Below, piece by piece: positions 15,631 through 24,739 of a DNA stretch of 64,000 nucleotides. Source of the stretch: Prevotella sp. E9-3. Its GTDB lineage: Bacteria; Bacteroidota; Bacteroidia; Bacteroidales; Bacteroidaceae. The DNA is taken from assembly GCF_022024015.1 (NCBI RefSeq), contig NZ_CP091786.1:2294001-2358000 (forward strand), given 5' to 3'. The position numbers and the translations under genes are program-made. Every line of letters starts with the position of its first letter. Within the stretch, counting starts at the first letter, position 1. The notes beneath the pieces are model-generated. The model was not told the origin of the DNA, searched no databases, and was given only the letters and a program-made list of their open reading frames with translations.

Positions 15631-16329
15631 ATGAGAAGAAGTAATCGACAAGGTAGCTTGGCTCGTCCAAGAATTCCTTATCGTGTATGCCGATGTCTGC
15701 CCAATGGTGTTGTATCTCATCTTGAAGCCCGACTGCTCAGGAATCTGGTCAACCGCGAGATTCATCCTATCAGATGCGCAGAGAGTTGTAAAAGGAAATT
15801 TCAGAAAGCGATGTATCTTGGTGATCTTTGCGCAGAAACTGGTCATTTCTGGTGGGCTCGGAAAATCTGGACATTTGCCTCAAAACTTATTGAAGACAAG
15901 GACTATGACGATTGGCGTTATGTTTGTTTTGATAACGAACGAGTGAGGCTCAGGGATGTTATTTCGGAAACGGAATGCGAATTGTTAGACCGCAGATGCA
16001 GTCAACTCTGGCGAGCTCTCGGACACCCTGAATACGACTGGTGGGATGACAGGGTTGAGTACCTTACCAGTACTTACTTTGGGACTACTTACTACGACTT
16101 GTTTGCCGACAAATATGATGGTTACTACGACGAACCGATTGGTGAGTGGGAGGCAAAGATAGAAGAAGCGGAGAAAGAGCAGGAAACTCAACAAATATTC
16201 CAGGACGGTCAGGGCAATAACCTTCCCCCTTGCTCTCAAAACTTCATGGATTACTGGCACGATGGCCCTCATACAGAGGACTTTTCGTGGCTCACTTACA
16301 AGCATGGTCAACAGCAGAAATACTGTTGA
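15631..16329 (+). CDS. hypothetical protein behind a structured leader
   Basis: 232 residues from the ATG at 15631 (MRRSNRQGSL). An in-frame ATG further upstream at 15586 would place the start inside the leader structure and is less likely. Basic N-terminus (about 1-70), Trp/Tyr-rich and acidic middle (YDWWDDRVEYL, YYDLFADKYDGYYDEP), Glu/Gln-rich end. No signal peptide, membrane helix or recognised domain. Expressed from the consensus promoter at 15442-15473 with a long folded leader. Lone gene between intergenic repeats and the cyclophilin gene. Function unknown. Confidence 0.6.
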   Translation: MRRSNRQGSLARPRIPYRVCRCLPNGVVSHLEARLLRNLVNREIHPIRCAESCKRKFQKAMYLGDLCAETGHFWWARKIWTFASKLIEDKDYDDWRYVCFDNERVRLRDVISETECELLDRRCSQLWRALGHPEYDWWDDRVEYLTSTYFGTTYYDLFADKYDGYYDEPIGEWEAKIEEAEKEQETQQIFQDGQGNNLPPCSQNFMDYWHDGPHTEDFSWLTYKHGQQQKYC

Positions 16330-16450
16330 TCATGTTTGTTTTCAAAGATGCGGATTGGTTCAGATCGTTTTGGGCCAAACTGAAGAAAAACCGTAAAAAA
16401 CTTTTCTTATTTGAATTCTTTGGCTACTTTTGCACAAAATTTGAGTAAAG

Positions 16451-17179
16451 ATGAAAGTAAAGATTCAAACAATGCTTGGCGACATCGTTGTTCGCCTGTA
16501 TGACGAGACTCCTATACACCGTGACAACTTTGTGAAACTGGCAAAGGAGGGCTATTATGATGGTACGCTGTTCCATCGTGTGATTAAGGACTTTATGATT
16601 CAGGGCGGCGATCCTGACTCAAAGGGCGCACCTGCCGGAAAGATGCTGGGTGTGGGCGGACCTGATTACACACTTGAAGCTGAGATTAAGGACGGTCTGT
16701 TCCATAAGCGTGGTACGCTGGCCGCTGCAAGACAGGGCGACGAGGTGAATCCTGAACGCCGCAGTAGTGGCTCTCAGTTCTATATAGTCTGGGGACAGGT
16801 GTATAATGAGGGACAGCTCAAACAGTTCTCTAAACAGTTGAGGATGCAGAAAGTTCAGGATGTTTTCAATAACCTTGCTGCAGAACACCGTGCAGAAATT
16901 ATGCAGATGCGCCGTGATAGGAACCGTGCCGGACTACAGGAACTGCAAGACAAGCTGGTTGCGGAAGCCGAGCAAAAGGTAGGAAAGGACGGATTGACTG
17001 ACGACCAGTTGAAGATTTATTCTACCATTGGCGGAACTCCTCATCTTGACGGACAATATACCGTATTTGGCGAGGTAGAGGAAGGTCTTGATGTGGTTGA
17101 AATGATACAGAACACTGCTACTGGACGCGCCGACAGACCTATTGATGACATTGAAATGAGAATGACGGTCATTGAATAG
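16451..17179 (+). CDS. cyclophilin-type peptidyl-prolyl isomerase
   Basis: 242 residues. Cyclophilin signatures FHRVIKDFMIQGGDP, then SSGSQFYIV and LDGQYTVFGEVEEGLDVV, are present, so it catalyses cis-trans isomerisation of prolyl bonds. Between the last two motifs there is a helical insert of about 75 residues rich in Gln, Arg and Lys (about 118-190), common in Bacteroidota cyclophilins. No signal peptide, so probably cytoplasmic. A TACTTTTG -7 box lies at 16425-16432. Confidence 0.92.
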   Translation: MKVKIQTMLGDIVVRLYDETPIHRDNFVKLAKEGYYDGTLFHRVIKDFMIQGGDPDSKGAPAGKMLGVGGPDYTLEAEIKDGLFHKRGTLAAARQGDEVNPERRSSGSQFYIVWGQVYNEGQLKQFSKQLRMQKVQDVFNNLAAEHRAEIMQMRRDRNRAGLQELQDKLVAEAEQKVGKDGLTDDQLKIYSTIGGTPHLDGQYTVFGEVEEGLDVVEMIQNTATGRADRPIDDIEMRMTVIE

Positions 17180-17308
17180 GGATACTTTATTACACCATTC
17201 GCCGAAAGAATTTGACTGTTCGATGAAAAAGTTTTAAGGGATACCACTTTTCTCCTACTTTTGCTGCATCATTTTATTGTTACACTAAATAAAGGCTTGC
17301 AAAAGGAT

Positions 17309-18964
17309 ATGAGAAAAGTGACTCTTTTTATGATGCTTGTTGTAACCATGACGGTGATGACGTGCTGCTCGGCAGATAGTCCTTATGGTGATTACTTCGG
17401 CATGAGGAATGGTGATGGCATGATGAATGCTGGAGGCAACTCATCAACTACGGGTGAACTGACCAGTTTTGATATAACCTTGGACCAATCGGCTACAGAA
17501 CCTTCGGGAGTGGCTACGGCCTACTTCCCCGATGAGGAAGACAAACTGGAAAACAATGAGTTCTCAACCTTGGTGAATATCGATATGGCTCACCCTGAAA
17601 CAAAGACAGAGAACGGCGTGGAGGTGACGGTGAACAACGGACACATTACTGCCAATCATAACGACACGAAAGGGGTGTGCTATGTGGTGAGCGGAAATAC
17701 TGCCAACGGCTCGTTTACCGTATTGGGTGAGAAAAAGTATGCCGTAAAACTGAATGGAGTGAACATTACGAACCCCGACTCGGCAGCGTTAAACCTACTA
17801 AGCAGTAAGCGTGCCTTCATCCTACTGGCCGACGGCACTTCCAACTCGCTGACCGATGGCACAGGGGGCAGTCAGAAAGGGGCTCTCTACTGCAAAGGAA
17901 AGCTGCTGTTCAATGGCACCGGTAGTCTCAGCATTATTGGGAATACGTACAATGGCATACATTCGGCCGACTATATCGTGTTCAACAAGGGTAATAATAT
18001 TTATGTGAAATCGACCGCCAATCATGGCGTGAAAGCCAACGACGGGGTGTTTATCAACGGAGGCTTGCTGAACATCGAGGTTTCGGCAGCTGCCGCAAAG
18101 GGCATCAACAGCGAAAGTCATATTATGGTGAATGGTGGTCGGACGGCTATTCTTACTACAGGAAATGGCATTTACGACAGCGAAGAGCGAGAAGCGAAAG
18201 GGGCTGCATGCATAAAGACTGACTCTATGCTGACCGTCAACGGTGGTGAACTATGGCTGAAGAGCACCGGATCTGGTGGAAAGGGTATAAACAGTGATGC
18301 TTCAGCTACGTTCAATGGGGGCAACGTGTATGTGGTAACCACGGGCTCGCAATATAAAAGCAACAGCGACACCTCATCTCCCAAAGGTATCAAGGCCGAT
18401 GGCAACATCAGTATAACTGGTGGCAGAATATGGGTGCGCACCGAGGGTACAAACGGCGAGGGTATTGAAACAAAGAAAGAACTGACGGTAACTGGCGGAG
18501 AGGTGGCAAGCTATGCCTACGATGATGCCATCAACTCGAAAAGCACAATGACCATCAATGGCGGAATGGTCTTTGCTCAAGGAAAGAAAAACGACGGGCT
18601 TGATGCCAATGGCAACTGCTACATCAATGGTGGTACTGTCTATGCTGTAAGTGCCGGCACGCCCGAGGTAGCTATTGACGCAAATACTGAAGGAGGATAC
18701 AAACTCTATATCAATGGCGGCACCATCGTGGCCATAGGTGGAGTAGAGAGGGGTGCCAGCATTGCGCAGCCTTACGATTCGGAGAATTCGTGGAGTAGTA
18801 ACACCTGGTATGCACTGAGTTGGGGAGGCACCACGTTCACATTCAAGACTCCAACGAGCGGTGGTTCGGGTATAGTGGTTTCGGCCAGCGAACAGCCAAG
18901 CCTACAGTCGGGTGTTGATGTGTCGGGAGGCACAACTTATTTCGGCGGACTCGGCGTTTATTAA
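17309..18964 (+). CDS. carbohydrate-binding domain lipoprotein, beta-helix type
   Basis: 551 residues from the ATG at 17309, preceded by AAGGAT. Earlier codons in frame overlap the promoter (TACTTTTG at 17256-17263). N-terminal lipoprotein signal ending in Cys-Cys (VMTCC). The rest consists of repeated T-x-x-G-G-x-V/I motifs (for example TINGGMVFAQG, YINGGTVYAVS, LYINGGTIVAIGG) spaced as in right-handed parallel beta-helix proteins of the Cthe_2159 carbohydrate-binding family, which binds pectin-like acidic polysaccharide. Cell-surface polysaccharide binding is likely. Its 5' leader repeats TTTATTGTTACACTAAAT, also found in the leader of the gene at 15631. Confidence 0.82.
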   Translation: MRKVTLFMMLVVTMTVMTCCSADSPYGDYFGMRNGDGMMNAGGNSSTTGELTSFDITLDQSATEPSGVATAYFPDEEDKLENNEFSTLVNIDMAHPETKTENGVEVTVNNGHITANHNDTKGVCYVVSGNTANGSFTVLGEKKYAVKLNGVNITNPDSAALNLLSSKRAFILLADGTSNSLTDGTGGSQKGALYCKGKLLFNGTGSLSIIGNTYNGIHSADYIVFNKGNNIYVKSTANHGVKANDGVFINGGLLNIEVSAAAAKGINSESHIMVNGGRTAILTTGNGIYDSEEREAKGAACIKTDSMLTVNGGELWLKSTGSGGKGINSDASATFNGGNVYVVTTGSQYKSNSDTSSPKGIKADGNISITGGRIWVRTEGTNGEGIETKKELTVTGGEVASYAYDDAINSKSTMTINGGMVFAQGKKNDGLDANGNCYINGGTVYAVSAGTPEVAIDANTEGGYKLYINGGTIVAIGGVERGASIAQPYDSENSWSSNTWYALSWGGTTFTFKTPTSGGSGIVVSASEQPSLQSGVDVSGGTTYFGGLGVY

Positions 18965-18972
18965 AGTGTAGA

Positions 18973-19124
18973 GTGTAGAGTTTAGAGTGTAGAGTTTGCT
19001 ACCGCTCCGCAGTACTTTCAATTATGCATTATGCATTATGAATTATGAATTGTCCTGCGGAGCGGTAGCCGCTCGACCTTTGGTCGCTTGCATGGCAAGA
19101 AACTCTACACTCTAAACTCTACAC
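18973..19124. repeat. nested inverted repeat, 152 bp
   Basis: Outer perfect arms of 25 bp (18973-18997 and 19100-19124; GTGTAGAGTTTAGAG type) directly followed inside by 15-bp perfect arms GCTACCGCTCCGCAG (18998-19012) and CTGCGGAGCGGTAGC (19055-19069), around copies of ATTATGCATT and ATTATGAATT. Such a long perfect palindrome with no gene inside suggests a MITE-like or REP-like element. It could also end transcription of both convergent neighbours. Confidence 0.75.
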
Positions 19125-19135
19125 TTAAAGATTCT

Positions 19136-19408
19136 TCACTTAAAAAGTTCTCCTTCTACCATTTTGTCTTCGTTCGAAAAGCGGATGGTGGGAACGAATT
19201 GGGGAGAAGCGGTTACAGGCTGAACTTTTACAGCGGTGGGCTGGATGGAAATTGGAGCTGTTTCGACAGTAATTACCTGACTAACTGGTGCAGCAGAAGA
19301 AGATAAATAAAAAGAAGTCTTGTCCAACACATACTCGGCCAATTGGAACAAACGGGTCATACCGAGATCTACCAACACTTCCATCGAGAAAAGGTTCTTT
19401 GCATTCAT
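19136..19408 (-). CDS. small hypothetical protein
   Basis: 90 residues. Residues 1-40 are helical (LFSMEVLVDLGMTRLFQLAEYVL). The second half is a Pro/Val/Thr-rich disordered tail. A near-consensus promoter (TTACTTTG) lies on the minus strand at about 19447-19454. No homologue family recognised. Codon use looks like its neighbours, so I consider it probably real. Confidence 0.5.
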   Translation of the reverse strand: MNAKNLFSMEVLVDLGMTRLFQLAEYVLDKTSFYLSSSAAPVSQVITVETAPISIQPTAVKVQPVTASPQFVPTIRFSNEDKMVEGELFK

Positions 19409-19494
19409 AATGGTAATAATTTAAGTTTTCGTTATTAATTTGATTGCAAAGTAAAATAAGGGGTGTACCATAAGTCGGTACACCCCTTTTAAAT

Positions 19495-20385
19495 TTAATA
19501 TCTTTTAAGATTATCGGCTATTATTTTCCTCATTTTTTGCCGCAGACTATCAGGGTGCAGTACTTCGATGCCATCGCCATGCGAGAGAAGTTCGCCTATG
19601 AAATCGGCAGTAGGACGAATATCGAACGAGAAATCGGTATAGGAAGGAGTTGACTCCAGTTCACACTGCGAATGGTGCAGCGGCAGCGTACGCAGATAGT
19701 CGGACTTGTTGCCATAGGCGCGCACCACCACATGAGCCATCGGCTCGTTGACGGTGAGCACACCATAGTATTCAGAGAAATAGGCCTGGGGCGAGAAATC
19801 GGCAGGCATTGAAAATCGCTCGTCGATCATCACCACGCTGTACATACGGTCGAGGGCATAGAGGCGCATCTGATTTTCGGTCGTACAGGCCAACAGATAC
19901 CATCGACGGCGAAAGAGCTTCAGGGCATAGGGACACACCGTCTTTTTATAGCTCTCGGCTCCAAACTTCTGATAGCCTATGCGCAATTGGCGGTTGCCCT
20001 TGATGGCTTCGATGATGGTGGAAAGAAAAGCCTCGCCAGCCGGCACACTCTCCAGTACCAGCCTGTCGTTGATGGCAGTACTATCGGCCAAGACGCCATG
20101 AACGGCGAGTGTGGAATACAACCAGCGGCCTACTGAACCATCGCCAAGATTCTCGGGATTGCTGATATAATAGCAATAGGTTTTCGGTTCGCACTCTATG
20201 ATGATGCCAAACATAGACAGGATGGCATCGCGATGGCGATTGAAGGATGTACGAGACAACGGATTGCCATCGGCCACTTCATCGTGCACCCATTGTCGTT
20301 TCAGTTCTTCAAAGGTCATTCGTCCGTGAAGGCTGAGGGTGTTGATAATCCAGATATAGTGCTGAAAAATCTGTGCAGGTTTCAT
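19495..20385 (-). CDS. WYL-domain transcriptional regulator
   Basis: 296 residues. N-terminal winged-helix DNA-binding region (about 1-75), then a WYL domain with the motif RRRWYLLA (159-166), which in this family binds ligands such as nucleic-acid fragments, and a C-terminal WCX-like extension with R-P-T-A-D-F. Bacteroidota have many such regulators, often in or near defence loci but also as housekeeping regulators. Neighbours here (2-hydroxyacid dehydrogenase, a small ORF) do not point to a target. Confidence 0.85.
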   Translation of the reverse strand: MKPAQIFQHYIWIINTLSLHGRMTFEELKRQWVHDEVADGNPLSRTSFNRHRDAILSMFGIIIECEPKTYCYYISNPENLGDGSVGRWLYSTLAVHGVLADSTAINDRLVLESVPAGEAFLSTIIEAIKGNRQLRIGYQKFGAESYKKTVCPYALKLFRRRWYLLACTTENQMRLYALDRMYSVVMIDERFSMPADFSPQAYFSEYYGVLTVNEPMAHVVVRAYGNKSDYLRTLPLHHSQCELESTPSYTDFSFDIRPTADFIGELLSHGDGIEVLHPDSLRQKMRKIIADNLKRY

Positions 20386-20440
20386 ATCTTTCTTTTACAA
20401 AGACTTAACAAAAAGGAAACGGGAGGTAACCTCTCCCCCA

Positions 20441-21391
20441 CTACACCATGTTCTGCGGATGCTGCCGGACAAAGGCACGGACATTCTCGATGGCTACTGC
20501 AAGCAGGCGCTTGCGTGCCTCGCCAGTGGCCCATGCTATATGGGGAGTAAGGTAGGCGTTAGACTGAGTGAGCAGTGGATTGTCAGCCAATGGAGGCTCG
20601 TTGGTCAGTACATCGGCACAATAGGCTGCTAGACGACCTTCAGCAAGGGCTTGAGCCACATCGGCATCATTGATCAGCGGGCCACGGCCGGTATTGATGA
20701 GAATGGCCGATGATTTCATCTGAGAAAGGGTCTGAGCATTGATGAGACAGCGGGTGTCGGGCGTGAGCGGACAGTGGAGTGAAAGCACATCGGAGGTGGC
20801 AAGGAGTTCGGCAAGTTCTACCTTCTTAACACCCTCGGGCAACGCATTGGCCTGCTTGCTGGTCAGAGCCTGCACCTTCATACCGAAAGCAAGAGCTATC
20901 TGAGCCACCCTACGCCCTATATTGCCCAGGCCTACAATACCGAAGGTTTTGCCGTACAGCTCTGGAAGCGGCGTGTCCCAATAACAGAAATCGGGATTGT
21001 TGGTCCATCGGCCTTCCCTGTTCTGCCGGGCATAGTGCTCGATACGATTGGTAACGGTGAGCAGATGGGCAAACACCATTTGAGCCACGCTCTCAGTACT
21101 GTAGGCTGGCACATTGGTAACGACGATACCACGCTGGTGGGCAGCATCAACATCTACCACATTATAGCCTGTTCCCAGTACACCTATATATTTAAGGTGG
21201 GGCAATTGCTCCATCTCCTTCAGGCCAAGAATCACCTTGTTGGTCAGCACTATTTCGGCCTCGGCAGCACGTGCCACAGTTTCCTCTGGCATGGTACGGT
21301 CAAAAACTGTGAGTTCGCCTATTTCCTTCAGCGGTTCCCACGACAAATCGCCAGGATTGGCTGTATATGCATCAAGAATAACTATTTTCAT
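20441..21391 (-). CDS. D-2-hydroxyacid dehydrogenase
   Basis: 316 residues of the NAD-dependent D-isomer 2-hydroxyacid dehydrogenase family. Rossmann motif GLGNIGRRVA (154-163), the catalytic Arg in NTGRGPL, and the catalytic His in LTPHIAWAT near the end. Length fits glycerate/hydroxypyruvate reductases. Substrate cannot be fixed from sequence alone. 55 bases downstream of it begins the WYL gene, same direction, possibly one transcript. Confidence 0.88.
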   Translation of the reverse strand: MKIVILDAYTANPGDLSWEPLKEIGELTVFDRTMPEETVARAAEAEIVLTNKVILGLKEMEQLPHLKYIGVLGTGYNVVDVDAAHQRGIVVTNVPAYSTESVAQMVFAHLLTVTNRIEHYARQNREGRWTNNPDFCYWDTPLPELYGKTFGIVGLGNIGRRVAQIALAFGMKVQALTSKQANALPEGVKKVELAELLATSDVLSLHCPLTPDTRCLINAQTLSQMKSSAILINTGRGPLINDADVAQALAEGRLAAYCADVLTNEPPLADNPLLTQSNAYLTPHIAWATGEARKRLLAVAIENVRAFVRQHPQNMV

Positions 21392-21564
21392 GTTAGCTCA
21401 AAAAATTAAATGATTCCTATTATAGCAAAAATGTTTCCCAGAAAAGGGGGAAACAACATTTTTAAGAATGCAAAGGTATTTGATTTTAACGAGAAAACGA
21501 TGGCTATAGGCATAAAAATCGTTAATTAACCATCAAATAATTAGGAACTTATGCAATATTTTTG

Positions 21565-21572
21565 TAACTTTG
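21565..21572 (+). promoter_or_regulatory. -7 box of the sigma factor gene
   Basis: TAACTTTG at 21565-21572, 48 bases before the rpoD start; no good TTTG -33 box at the usual distance. Confidence 0.55.
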
Positions 21573-21619
21573 CGCACTTTTTAAAAAGAACAGGATAAGA
21601 ATATATATATTATTTAGGC

Positions 21620-22492
21620 ATGAGACAACTGAAAATTCAAAAGAGTATCACGAACCGCTCGAGTGAAGCACTTGACAAGTACTTGGTTGAAATAGGCCGT
21701 GCTCCCTTGATTTCCATCGACGAGGAGATTGAGCTGGCACAGACCATCCGCCGTGGTGGCCCAGAGGCTCAACGCGCCAAGGAGAAACTGGTGAGTGCCA
21801 ACCTTCGTTTCGTGGTGAGTGTGGCCAAGCAGTATCAGCATCAGGGCCTTACCCTTACCGACCTTATCGACGAGGGTAACATAGGACTTATTAAGGCTGC
21901 TGAGAAATTTGATGAGACGCGCGGCTTCAAATTCATCTCTTATGCCGTATGGTGGATTCGCCAGAGCATTCTGCAGGCCATTGCCGAACAGAGCCGTATT
22001 GTGCGTCTGCCTCTGAACCAGACTGGTGCGCTGAGCAAAATCAATCAGACCATCAGCACATTCGAACAGGAACACGGACGCCGCCCTTCTAACTTTGAGA
22101 TTGAGGAACTGACGGGCGTGGAGAGCGAGAAAATTGAACAGGCCATCAAGGCTGATGCCCACCACATGAGTATCGATGCTCCTTTCGGTGACGACGACGA
22201 CAACGCAATGGTGGATATGCTGTCATCAGGCGAGGATAGCCGTACCGACAAGCATGTTGACTATGAGTCGCTCACTTCTGATTTGGATCACGTACTGGGA
22301 CGCGTGCTGAAAGAGCGCGAACTGCGTATCGTAAAAGAATGTTTCGGCATTGGCTGTCACGAGAAAGGCCTGGAAGAAATAGGAACCGAAATGGGTCTTA
22401 CACGTGAACGTGTACGCCAGATTCGCGAAAAGAGTATCACCAAACTGCGTGAAAGCGGCTATGCTAAAGTACTGATGAAGTATCTTGGATAA
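21620..22492 (+). CDS. rpoD: primary sigma factor RpoD (Bacteroidota type)
   Basis: 290 residues, the compact primary sigma of Bacteroidota lacking the long region 1.1 of E. coli. Region 1.2 (ALDKYLVEIGRAPLIS), region 2 (RFVVSVAKQY, GNIGLIKAAEKFD, GFKFISYAVWWIRQSI), region 3 and region 4 with the helix-turn-helix ending GLTRERVRQIREKSITKLR are all present. It recognises the TTTG/TAnnTTTG promoters seen through this window. A strong bidirectional terminator follows. Confidence 0.96.
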   Translation: MRQLKIQKSITNRSSEALDKYLVEIGRAPLISIDEEIELAQTIRRGGPEAQRAKEKLVSANLRFVVSVAKQYQHQGLTLTDLIDEGNIGLIKAAEKFDETRGFKFISYAVWWIRQSILQAIAEQSRIVRLPLNQTGALSKINQTISTFEQEHGRRPSNFEIEELTGVESEKIEQAIKADAHHMSIDAPFGDDDDNAMVDMLSSGEDSRTDKHVDYESLTSDLDHVLGRVLKERELRIVKECFGIGCHEKGLEEIGTEMGLTRERVRQIREKSITKLRESGYAKVLMKYLG

Positions 22493-22529
22493 TCGAACTA
22501 AGAACGATTGCTATACAACAGTATAAAAA

Positions 22530-22565
22530 GATGAGGGGCTTGACTGTTTTGTCAAGCCCCTCATC
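22530..22565. terminator. bidirectional terminator after rpoD
   Basis: Perfect 15-bp stem GATGAGGGGCTTGAC (22530-22544) with GTCAAGCCCCTCATC (22551-22565) and a 6-base loop, between convergent rpoD and the M6 protease gene. Confidence 0.92.
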
Positions 22566-22585
22566 ATTTATACCTGGATTCAATT

Positions 22586-24712
22586 TTATTTCACAATCTT
22601 CTTACCATTCACAATGTAAAGGCCACTTGGCAGAGAGTTCAGACTGGAACCTACATAACGGCCATCGATAGTATAGACGCGAACAGGCTTCTCCTGATGC
22701 AGGGTTTTGATGCCTGTAGTATTATCATTCTTCACCATTACCTCGTCAAGGAAGAACCTGCCCTTATCGGCAACAAACGTCAGTTGTACATCGCCAGTTG
22801 CGGTCAGTTCGGCTGTAAAGTCCGTGAACCCACCCTTCACCATGGTGAATGAGGATTTGCTTGTGGTTCCACCATCTATATAAAGACTTAAATTAGTGCC
22901 GTCGGCAGTTGCATTCCATGCGCCAGCCTTAAAGGTGAGCACAGCCTTTCCATTCAGCTGGAAAGAAGGTAACTGGGCGGAACCCGATACAGAAGATTTG
23001 CCGAACCTTGCACACTTATCGGCTCCATAAGCATGGGGGGACTCCCACCCTACGTTGTCAGCAAGGAATGTTGTTGAAGCAACACTTCCACTCCACTTTC
23101 CATCGTTACCGCCAGTTCCTTTACACTTATCGAACGACTCATAAAACAATACGCCCTCTGGTGTAGGTGTAGGAGTTGGAGTGCCACCAAAAGTAAGTGT
23201 GACAGTACCGTCGTTGTTCTTCTTCACATCGGTAATGCCTATTGTCTTACTTGTTCCGCTAAAGGTGGGCAGCGTTGAAATCGTTTTATAGGTACCTCCA
23301 TAAAGATTGGCAGAACTTGCCGAATAGTACAATTTAGCGCCATTGGCTGTCAGTACACGAGCACGTCTCTTCGCTTTCACATTGTTCAGAATGTCAGATT
23401 CCCAATCATGCTTGTTATAGGCAATACGAGTGACCAGCACACCACTACCATAAGCGGTGGGATACCAAGTGCCTGGCTGACGATTTTCAAAAATAAAGGT
23501 TTCGGTACCGCTATGGCGAATAATATAGGCAGAATTCTCAGCCTTTCCAAAGGGCGACTGCAGGACAACTTCTTCGGCATCTCCCACCTCTTTCAGATCG
23601 AGCCATCCCAGAAAACTCTTCTCATAGGCATTATAGCCAATAGGCTTGCGACAGTATTCGTCAACATAGGAACCGGTGTCCATAATCGACCAGTTGCCAA
23701 AGGAATCATCCTGAGAATAGCTATAGTCTGTACAATAGAAATCGGGCAGACCAAGCGCATGTCCGAACTCATGACAGAACACGCCCAAACCCATGAGTGT
23801 AGAGCCACCTGTGTTCAGCTCATTGCCTACGAAGAAACTATTGAATTGAAGATTCTGATATTTACCCTGATGAGGATCTTCTTCAGCACCCCATTCGCAA
23901 GGCCAGATTAACTTGCTGTTTGCTGTTGACTCAGATTCAGTAGCCTCGCCTTTTCCGGCGTAAAGCATACAAAGCAAGGGTATGCCTTTAGCATGCTTTT
24001 CATCGGCAGCATCGACTACATACTGCGAGAAATCGGCCCCCAACTGTTCTATAGCTGCATTAATAGCATCGCTAGGAAGGTCGTCAAGATGCTGATCGAT
24101 GCCATCATCGTCGTTCTGACCGTAATAGGAGGCGTTTTTCGATAGGGTAACGATACCTACCACATCGAAAGTAGGAATGAACTGTCCTCCACTCTGCGAC
24201 TTAAAGTAATCGCGAACAGAACCGATACAACCGCCATCGCTATATCCTTCTTCATTGTAATAGCGTTTCATCAGTTCAACAGTGGTAGTAGTCTTGAACT
24301 TAGTATCTGCAAACTGTACCATCACCACAGGAATGGTATATTCGCCAATGCTGGGTACAGAGCCGCAACTCATCGTGCCATAAGCTCCAAGACCATCGGC
24401 GGTTGATGCATAGATGGCACGACGTTTTCCTTCATTAGCCGCTCTGCGTGCTGCACGAACAGCGATGCGAGCCTCTCTCTTTTCGATAAGTGATTGTTCG
24501 TCAACAGGTTCAAAGAAACCATCTTTTTCCACATAGCAGGTTCCATCGGCAGCTTGCAACCAATGGCCATACTCGTCGCCTACTCTTTGAACACGAAGCT
24601 CGGTACCGTTTTTCAGTTTCACCGTCTGCCACATTCCTGGCTTCACGGGTACAGCCAAAGCAGTCATAGCAAAGGCAAAAAAAGATAGAGCCAATAAATA
24701 AACTCTTTTCAT
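22586..24712 (-). CDS. secreted M6-family metalloprotease with T9SS tail
   Basis: 708 residues: signal peptide (1-20), a propeptide-like region, then a zinc metalloprotease domain with HEFGHALGLPD (314-324; HExxHxxGxxD) and a Met-turn SIMDTG, as in the immune-inhibitor-A (M6) family. A Pro-Thr linker near 505-515 leads to a jelly-roll-like domain and a C-terminal sorting domain of the type IX secretion system (VYTIDGRYVG...SGLYIVNGKKIVK). The product should be secreted or surface-attached and degrade extracellular protein. Single gene, ended by the shared terminator. Confidence 0.92.
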   Translation of the reverse strand: MKRVYLLALSFFAFAMTALAVPVKPGMWQTVKLKNGTELRVQRVGDEYGHWLQAADGTCYVEKDGFFEPVDEQSLIEKREARIAVRAARRAANEGKRRAIYASTADGLGAYGTMSCGSVPSIGEYTIPVVMVQFADTKFKTTTTVELMKRYYNEEGYSDGGCIGSVRDYFKSQSGGQFIPTFDVVGIVTLSKNASYYGQNDDDGIDQHLDDLPSDAINAAIEQLGADFSQYVVDAADEKHAKGIPLLCMLYAGKGEATESESTANSKLIWPCEWGAEEDPHQGKYQNLQFNSFFVGNELNTGGSTLMGLGVFCHEFGHALGLPDFYCTDYSYSQDDSFGNWSIMDTGSYVDEYCRKPIGYNAYEKSFLGWLDLKEVGDAEEVVLQSPFGKAENSAYIIRHSGTETFIFENRQPGTWYPTAYGSGVLVTRIAYNKHDWESDILNNVKAKRRARVLTANGAKLYYSASSANLYGGTYKTISTLPTFSGTSKTIGITDVKKNNDGTVTLTFGGTPTPTPTPEGVLFYESFDKCKGTGGNDGKWSGSVASTTFLADNVGWESPHAYGADKCARFGKSSVSGSAQLPSFQLNGKAVLTFKAGAWNATADGTNLSLYIDGGTTSKSSFTMVKGGFTDFTAELTATGDVQLTFVADKGRFFLDEVMVKNDNTTGIKTLHQEKPVRVYTIDGRYVGSSLNSLPSGLYIVNGKKIVK

Positions 24713-24739
24713 TCTGTAGTCAATAGTTTTAATATTAAA

